62,000 nt of DNA from contig NC_049990.1 in assembly GCF_000003815.2 (NCBI RefSeq), forward strand, positions 3,607,496 through 3,669,495, given 5' to 3'. Origin of the DNA: Branchiostoma floridae (Eukaryota > Chordata > Leptocardii > Amphioxiformes > Branchiostomatidae). Position numbers and translations under genes: made by a program. The first letter of the stretch is position 1. Every line of letters begins with the position of its first letter. Shown in pieces: positions 57,121-62,000 of the stretch. The notes below the pieces were generated by a model. That model made no database searches. It saw nothing but the letters and a program-made list of their open reading frames with translations, and was not told the origin of the DNA.

Positions 57121-58020
57121 AAAGGTGGGAAGGACTATAAAGGTCACCGTCACAGACTCTAGTTGTTGTGAAACACATTAGTCTTCTACCAGACTCTAGT
57201 AGTTGTGAAGCACATAGTCTTCTACCAGACTATGTGGATGTATTGAAAGACATAGTCATCTACCAGACTCTAGTTGTTGTGAAACAGTCTTCTACCAGGC
57301 TATAGTTGTTGTGAAACACATTAGTCTTCTACCAGACTCTAGTAGTTGTGAAGCACATAGTCTTCTACCAGACTATGTGGATGTATTGAAAGACATAGTC
57401 ATCTACCAGACTCTAGTTGTTGTGAAACAGTCTTCTACCAGGCTATAGTTGTTGTGAAACACATTAGTCTTCTACCAGACTCTAGTAGTTGTGAAACACA
57501 TAGTCTTCTACCAGACTATGTGGATGTATTGAAACACATAGTCTTCTACCAGACTCTAGTTGTTGTGAAACACAGTCTTCTACCAGGCTATAGTTGTTGT
57601 GAAACACATACAGTCAAACCTGCCCAAGCAACCACCTGTTCTTAGCGACCACCTGGTCATTACGACCGTTATTTCTCGCTCCCGAAAATTTTACCTATTG
57701 AGACGTAAACATTAAGCTACCTCATTACAACGACCACATGGCCAACTCCTGTGTGTATTTGAGATGAAAACAACCTCATACCTTCGCCAAAACCTTAATG
57801 GTATACGTGACACCCCAACTGGGTACATGTAAAATAGGAACAGGTAATAAGACCCTTCAGAACGCCAGGACTACATGTAACACGAACAGGTTACCTGAAC
57901 CATGCATCTCACAATCGTTCTTTTGAACGCTCCACAGAGAATGGTAGGCTCAATGACAATGAATACAAGGCGCTGTTTTTCTGGGTGTCGGACTGTCGGA
58001 GTCCGTTTACTGTGACCTTA
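57121..58020. promoter_or_regulatory. Shared divergent promoter interval of the two galactosyltransferase genes
   Basis: Between the two mirrored first exons lie a minisatellite (57155-57610) and a repeat segment starting CAGTCAAACCTGCCCAAGCA at 57611, with GACCACCTGG units. Inverted copies of TGACGCCCCGTCTTCAA at both edges show that both genes inherited one promoter/first-exon block. Core promoter elements were not resolved. Confidence 0.5.
57155..57610. repeat. Minisatellite with a 143-bp higher-order period
   Basis: Basic units of 35-40 bases (TAGTTGTTGTGAAACACA, TTAGTCTTCTACCAGACTC) are arranged in a superunit of about 143 bases. The marker AAACACATTAGTCTTCTACC begins at 57171, 57314 and 57457, exactly 143 apart. 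A variant unit with ATGTGGATGTATTGAAAGAC occurs once per superunit. Confidence 0.93.
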
Positions 58021-58037
58021 GTAGTCATTCCCACCTC

Positions 58038-58137
58038 CAACCTGCAGACATTATCACCCACCAAGCACTCCCAGTCAGAGACAGGCAGGAGATAGCTGAC
58101 GCCCCGTCTTCAATATATCTTTAGAGGTACTACAGCG
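58038..58137 (+). other. Predicted 5' noncoding exon of the plus-strand galactosyltransferase gene
   Basis: It contains CTGACGCCCCGTCTTCAA and TTTAGAGGTACTACAGCG, then donor GTGAGT. It mirrors 57022-57120. It splices in prediction to the acceptor at 60254-60255 (TTTTAATACAG) upstream of the ATG at 60277. Confidence 0.65.
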
Positions 58138-58711
58138 GTGAGTAATTTAATGAACTGCATTGATAGACAATTGTACACGCATGACAACCATACAATAACT
58201 TTTCTAGTACTCGTATATTCTAGACACGATGGCCGGGTTTACACACGAGTTTTCGAGTCGACGTGGACGCTCCTCCCAAGTATGACTCCGCGTAGTCATT
58301 ATGAACAGAAATTTAGGGTACTCGAGTACCCTTTCCCTAGCCTCTACCAGGCTCCACAGGTCGCTGGAAAAGTACATGTATTAGAAATTGGCTAAATAAG
58401 ACAGAAAACACGCCAGAGGAGCAAGATGGCCGAGGAGTACTTTCAAAAGTATCATATAAAAAAAACGTACAGACCCTTGACGTTTAGTCCATGCAATTGT
58501 AAGACATTCAGCCCATGGCTGCAAAGATCAAGTACCGTAGAAAAGATATATGGATAAGGATATAATATAAGGATATTATAAAAGATATAACGTCCTTGCG
58601 AAGACAGAGTAGTCAGCCCACCCTCATAACAATAATTTTGTTTACCTCCATGGAAGGAAAATATATATCGTTTTATCCGAATGAAAGCTCATCTGTGTTG
58701 GTAAATTCCAT

Positions 58712-59052
58712 AGTGAACAGTTTAAACTTTGTTCCAACACAAGGGAAGAAACTCACCATAAATTTTCGGCCGAATACTCCGGCCTTCATCAGATGAATGA
58801 TTCGCTGCACTAAACCTAAACCTGTGAGGGGCGTCAAGGAGGCTATCTACATTAGGGCACATCAACCGTCTCTGAACCGTGATGGTGGCAGGTTTCGCCT
58901 TCCCGCCTTTTATGATTCGCTGCTACCTGACGTCATCCGACGACTTCCGGTTTAGTGCAGCGAATCATTCATCTGATGAAGGCCGGAGTATTCGGCCGAA
59001 AATTTATGGTGAGTTTCTTCCCTTGTGTTGGAACAAAGTTTAAACTGTTCAC
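58712..59052. repeat. Long perfect-arm hairpin element
   Basis: Arms of about 105 bases are inverted copies: AGTGAACAGTTTAAACTTTG, TTCGGCCGAATACTCCGG, CAGCGAATCATTC and their reverse complements, ending AAACTGTTCACT at 59052. The loop is about 130 bases. The direct repeat ATATATCGTTTT flanks the region at about 58663-58674 and 59054-59065. The near identity of the arms indicates recent origin or ongoing conversion. Confidence 0.92.
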
Positions 59053-59245
59053 TATATATCGTTTTGCTACGTTTCTTCCTATTTTTCTTCAAACAAATGA
59101 AAAGTCGACGAACTGAGGTGTTGGAGGTGTGTGATTGAGGTGTACGATTACATAATGTAGCAACTGGTAGTTAGGAGAGAGCCGGAGGGGCTGGTGCATG
59201 ACTGAGCAAAATAAACAGAAGCAGAAGTTTCTTAGGCTAGACCTA

Positions 59246-59758
59246 CGAGGGGCGTGCAATTAGTAATGGTCCTGACCCATTTCCCATAGCAGGAGATTAA
59301 TGAAACTTGGCACAGTTATTAGTCTTTCTCTTCATAGGAATCACCCAGAGTTATGCATTTCTCCCATCGTTTGATGCAGCTCTGGACACCGATTTTGTAG
59401 GACACCCCAGGTTGGTCCTCCAACTGATGCCTCATCAATGGCACAAGAGGGACGACCAGGTCTGGGAGCTGTTTCCACAGACTTCCAGCCACGTTTGAAT
59501 TCAGGATGCCAGCGTTTTACAAGGTCATATGATGGGGCATCATCACCATAAGTTTCATTTATTTTCTGGTTCCATTTCACACCTGGTCCATTTCGCACCT
59601 GACTAAGTTCAAACACCAGTAAATCAGAAACCACAATTAGTTCAGAGCTGTCTTTTGCAACATAACCCATAGAGATATGAATTATTACACATACAAAATT
59701 TCATTTAGATCAGACAACTGGAAGTGGGTCAGGACCATTACTTATTGCACGCCCCTCG
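59246..59758 (-). mobile_element. Mariner-like element relic, TA-flanked
   Basis: A 513-base unit has inverted ends CGAGGGGCGTGCAATTAGTA and TACTTATTGCACGCCCCTCG, with TA on both sides. A minus-strand frame at 59341-59670 encodes a mariner-type N-terminal DNA-binding region: KINETYGDDAPSYDLVKRWH, PEFKRGWKSVETAPRPGRPS. No DD(D/E) catalytic region follows, so it is a non-autonomous or internally deleted copy. Confidence 0.85.
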
Positions 59759-59889
59759 TATGCCTGTAGTTTCTTGTTTTTCTATTCGCTTTTGGACAGA
59801 TGAGGACAATGCAGCACTGAACTCAAGTTAGTAACTTATATTAACAGTGCCACATACACAGTAAAGACAGAAGGTAAATGTAGTCTTTC

Positions 59890-60060
59890 TTATGTTACCT
59901 TCCCCACCGAAGTCAGGTACCCAATTTTACACCTGGGTGAAATGTGGAAGGTCGTTAAGTGCCTTTCCCAAGGACACAACGTCGGGGGGGGGTATCGAAC
60001 TCGGGACCTTTAGATTCCGAGCCGAACGTTCTACCAATTACGTCACGCACGGCGCCTAGT
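59890..60060 (-). repeat. tRNA-derived SINE-like repeat, minus strand
   Basis: The plus strand shows the inverse of the shared SINE body: GTCAGGTACCCAATTTTACACCTGG (core inverted), then AAGTGCCTTTCCCAAGG, then GGTATCGAACTCGGGACC (inverted B box). It lies in the 5' intron of the plus-strand galactosyltransferase gene. Confidence 0.7.
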
Positions 60061-60276
60061 GAATGTTGCCTGTTTATTGAGTTTATTGAGTTTATTGTGA
60101 TACCCTTTAATCTAATCTTCCAGGGCTCATAAAAAACACACAGTATATACAATTAGATAGACCAATAAAATAACATACAGAAACAGATCAGACGTACTTA
60201 TAAAAACACACATAAAGACTAGAAGTCATGCCTGTCTTTTTATATTTTAATACAGGACAAGGCAGAAGGGCTCCAC

Positions 60277-61233
60277 ATGGTTCGCGTCAAGTTAAAGATT
60301 GTCGTGAAGACAGTCTTCATCTTGTGCATCATGGTAGGAAGCGTCTACGTCTTACTACCCAGGAACCTTTGCGAAAGAGATACAAGCAGTATTTGGAACT
60401 CCACCTCTAACGCAGAAGGGAATCCACACAACTACACACTCATCCTCAACAACCCCGGGAGATGTGACGTCACTAGTGATGACGTGTTTCTCCTCGTCAT
60501 GGTGACGTCAACCCCGGGAAACCGCGAGCAGAGGCTCGCCATCCGCAACACGTGGGGCAACGAGGCTAACGTGAAGGGGACTATCATCAGAACAGTGTTC
60601 GCGGTAGGGTTGACACAAGACGCTAAGATGCAAGGAGATCTGGAACAGGAAAACGGTGTCTACAAGGACATAATTCAGGAGGACTTCGTCGACTCGTATC
60701 GGAACTTGACCCTGAAAACCGTCATGTGTCTAAAGTGGGCATCGGAGTTCTGCCCCAACGCCAAGTTCGTTTTAAAAACTGACGACGACACTTTTGTGAA
60801 CATCTTTAACCTCGTTAGACGTCTTAGGAGGCTAAAAGGTACTCAGGCAAGGAGGTTCGTGACAGGGCGCGTCTTCACAGGAGCCAAACCGGTCAGAGAA
60901 ACAGCCGATAAAACAGAAGCGCGGTGGTGCCTGACCAAAGGAGACTATCCCCGAGACTCCTTCCCACCATACCCCGGGGGAAACGCTTACGTCATTTCCA
61001 ATGACATCACGCGACTGATATACGAAGTGTCCTTGACTGTGCAGTACTTGTTTATCGAAGACGTGTACTTTGGTCTTTGTCTGGAGAAACTTGGGATCCA
61101 CCCGGAGCACAACGGAGAGTTCGTCTTTGGGAGGGACGTACACTCCTGTGAAGACAAGAAAATAGCTTCCCATTGGTTGAAAACTCCTGGTGCCATGGTT
61201 CGGGCCTGGCAGAACCTCATCCGCAGTTGCTAG
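60277..61233 (+). CDS. Beta-1,3-galactosyltransferase-like (GT31), 318 aa
   Basis: Single-exon coding region and close paralogue of the minus-strand gene at 53477. The type II anchor is at about residues 8-27 (IVVKTVFILCIMVGSVYVLL). The stem is short and lacks the RRP repeat insert of the other copy. From residue 39 on the two proteins are largely identical: RLAIRNTWGNEANV, FVLKTDDDTFVNIF, PYPGGNAYVIS, EDVYFGLCLEKLGI. The DxD and acceptor-binding motifs are intact, so both copies look functional. Divergence concentrates in the stem and in the segment after TGRVFTGAKPV. A tRNA-derived SINE follows the stop by about 30 bases. Head-to-head orientation with mirrored first exons suggests an inverted duplication of the whole gene. 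Confidence 0.9.
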   Translation: MVRVKLKIVVKTVFILCIMVGSVYVLLPRNLCERDTSSIWNSTSNAEGNPHNYTLILNNPGRCDVTSDDVFLLVMVTSTPGNREQRLAIRNTWGNEANVKGTIIRTVFAVGLTQDAKMQGDLEQENGVYKDIIQEDFVDSYRNLTLKTVMCLKWASEFCPNAKFVLKTDDDTFVNIFNLVRRLRRLKGTQARRFVTGRVFTGAKPVRETADKTEARWCLTKGDYPRDSFPPYPGGNAYVISNDITRLIYEVSLTVQYLFIEDVYFGLCLEKLGIHPEHNGEFVFGRDVHSCEDKKIASHWLKTPGAMVRAWQNLIRSC

Positions 61234-61261
61234 CGTTTGTATTTGTCTACATTCATTCTTG

Positions 61262-61440
61262 CTTGTGGGACCGCGTGGCACGATCGGGAGCGCGTTGGTC
61301 TCAGGCCCGAGAGGTCCGGGGTTCAAATCCGCTTGCCGTGTCACCGATCTTGTGCCCTTGGGAAAGGCACTTTACACGACTTTCCTCACCTAACTCAGGT
61401 GTAAATGAGTACATAGCTGCGGCTAGTGGCAGTGACAGGC
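61262..61440 (+). repeat. tRNA-derived SINE-like repeat
   Basis: The A-box-like GTGGCACGATCGGGAGCGCG and B-box GGGGTTCAAATCCGC form a tRNA-like head (61268-61332). It is followed by ACCGATCTTGTGCCCTTGGG and the core CAGGTGTAAATGAGTACATA. This is the best preserved SINE head in the window and lies directly after the galactosyltransferase stop. Confidence 0.8.
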
Positions 61441-61779
61441 CTTTGTGGTAGTGACAGGCCATAGGGGCATAGGGGCATGTTCGGGCATGACGCACCCGCC
61501 ATGACACATGAGTCAGGGGTAGGAGGAACCCTTGCATCCTTGGGCGGAAGTCCTCCTAGGAGACGGAAACTCCAAACAACAAACCTGCATCTGCTGGGGC
61601 TGTCTTACACGTTGCATACAGTTGCCCCTGTAGGACTAGTGCGCCAGTGGAAGAGAGGGTGGAGAAGGACGTGCACACCCCTCCTTCACCTTAAAAACCC
61701 ACGTGCAGGCCAGGCAGACGGGTCGCCTTAAACCCGTCAGCCTACCATTGTCTTCCAAGACAGACGGATGCCAACAACA

Positions 61780-62000
61780 TTCTTGCTACTGACCACCTCT
61801 GTATACCTGGCCATTGATATAGTCAAACCTTTGCGTCTGCCCAATGAGTCATCAACTTATTGAGGTTTGGCACATAAACAAAGAAACACCGGCCATTGAT
61901 ATGCGGTGAAGCCTGTACTTGTGATCACCTCTACATAAGGACCACCTGCCCAATGATATTGTGAAACTTGGTACTAGTGACCACCTCTACATTACAAACC
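61780..62000. repeat. GACCACCT-type dispersed repeat at the window end
   Basis: Units with CTGACCACCTCTGTATACC, TAGTCAAACCTTTGCGTCTG, GTGATCACCTCTACATAAGG and ACCACCTGCCCAATGATA recur irregularly. The same motif begins at 57611 after the minisatellite. It runs off the window edge, so its full size is unknown. Confidence 0.55.

Overview
The window is an animal genomic segment with intron-rich genes, canonical GT/AG splice sites, a 100-N assembly gap (17763-17862) and very many short inverted-repeat DNA elements. The gene families (Frizzled/PAN extracellular chimeras, SWIM/YqaJ and THAP element genes, an intronless GT31 pair) and the repeat landscape fit an invertebrate chordate, most likely amphioxus (Branchiostoma). 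That assignment is inference from family resemblance, not from a search.

Layout, left to right. (1) 1.5-28.3 kb, plus strand: a long gene for a secreted mosaic protein. Its exons encode a signal peptide, a very basic segment, a PAN-like domain, a complete Frizzled cysteine-rich domain, a second PAN-like domain, a Thr-rich stalk and a complete nicotinic-type Cys-loop ligand-binding domain. It ends with a stop where the first transmembrane helix of an ion channel should begin. (2) 13.2-18.3 kb, apparently inside an early intron of that gene: a putative composite DNA transposon with similar sequences inverted at its two ends. It holds two convergent, 3'-truncated genes, a SWIM zinc-finger (YqaJ-associated) gene and a THAP-domain gene. 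(3) 31.3-37.9 kb, minus strand: a SUMO protease of the SENP/Ulp1 family with a large repeat-bearing exon. (4) 39.0-52.2 kb, plus strand: the complete 17-exon CUL3 gene (about 753 codons), divergent from the SENP gene across a short shared promoter region. (5) 53.5-61.2 kb: two intronless-CDS beta-1,3-galactosyltransferase-like paralogues (GT31) arranged head to head. Each has a noncoding first exon, and the two first exons are inverted copies of each other.

The main candidate for something new is the Frizzled-CRD / acetylcholine-binding-protein-like mosaic. All five aromatic positions of the nicotinic site and the vicinal cysteines are kept, while the channel-coupling Cys-loop motif and all transmembrane helices are absent. 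The sequence therefore predicts a soluble extracellular protein joining a Wnt-type binding module to a cholinergic-type binding module. A second theme is partial exon duplication: CUL3 exon 2 has about six decayed copies in intron 1, and the edges of CUL3 exons 6, 7, 11, 13, 14 and 15, a SENP exon and one PAN exon of the mosaic gene have copies in neighbouring introns.

The rest is introns and intergenic DNA dominated by MITE-like palindromes, tRNA-derived SINE-like repeats, two decayed non-LTR retrotransposon 3' ends, a mariner-like relic, microsatellites and three minisatellites. No rRNA gene, intact tRNA gene or CRISPR array was recognised.
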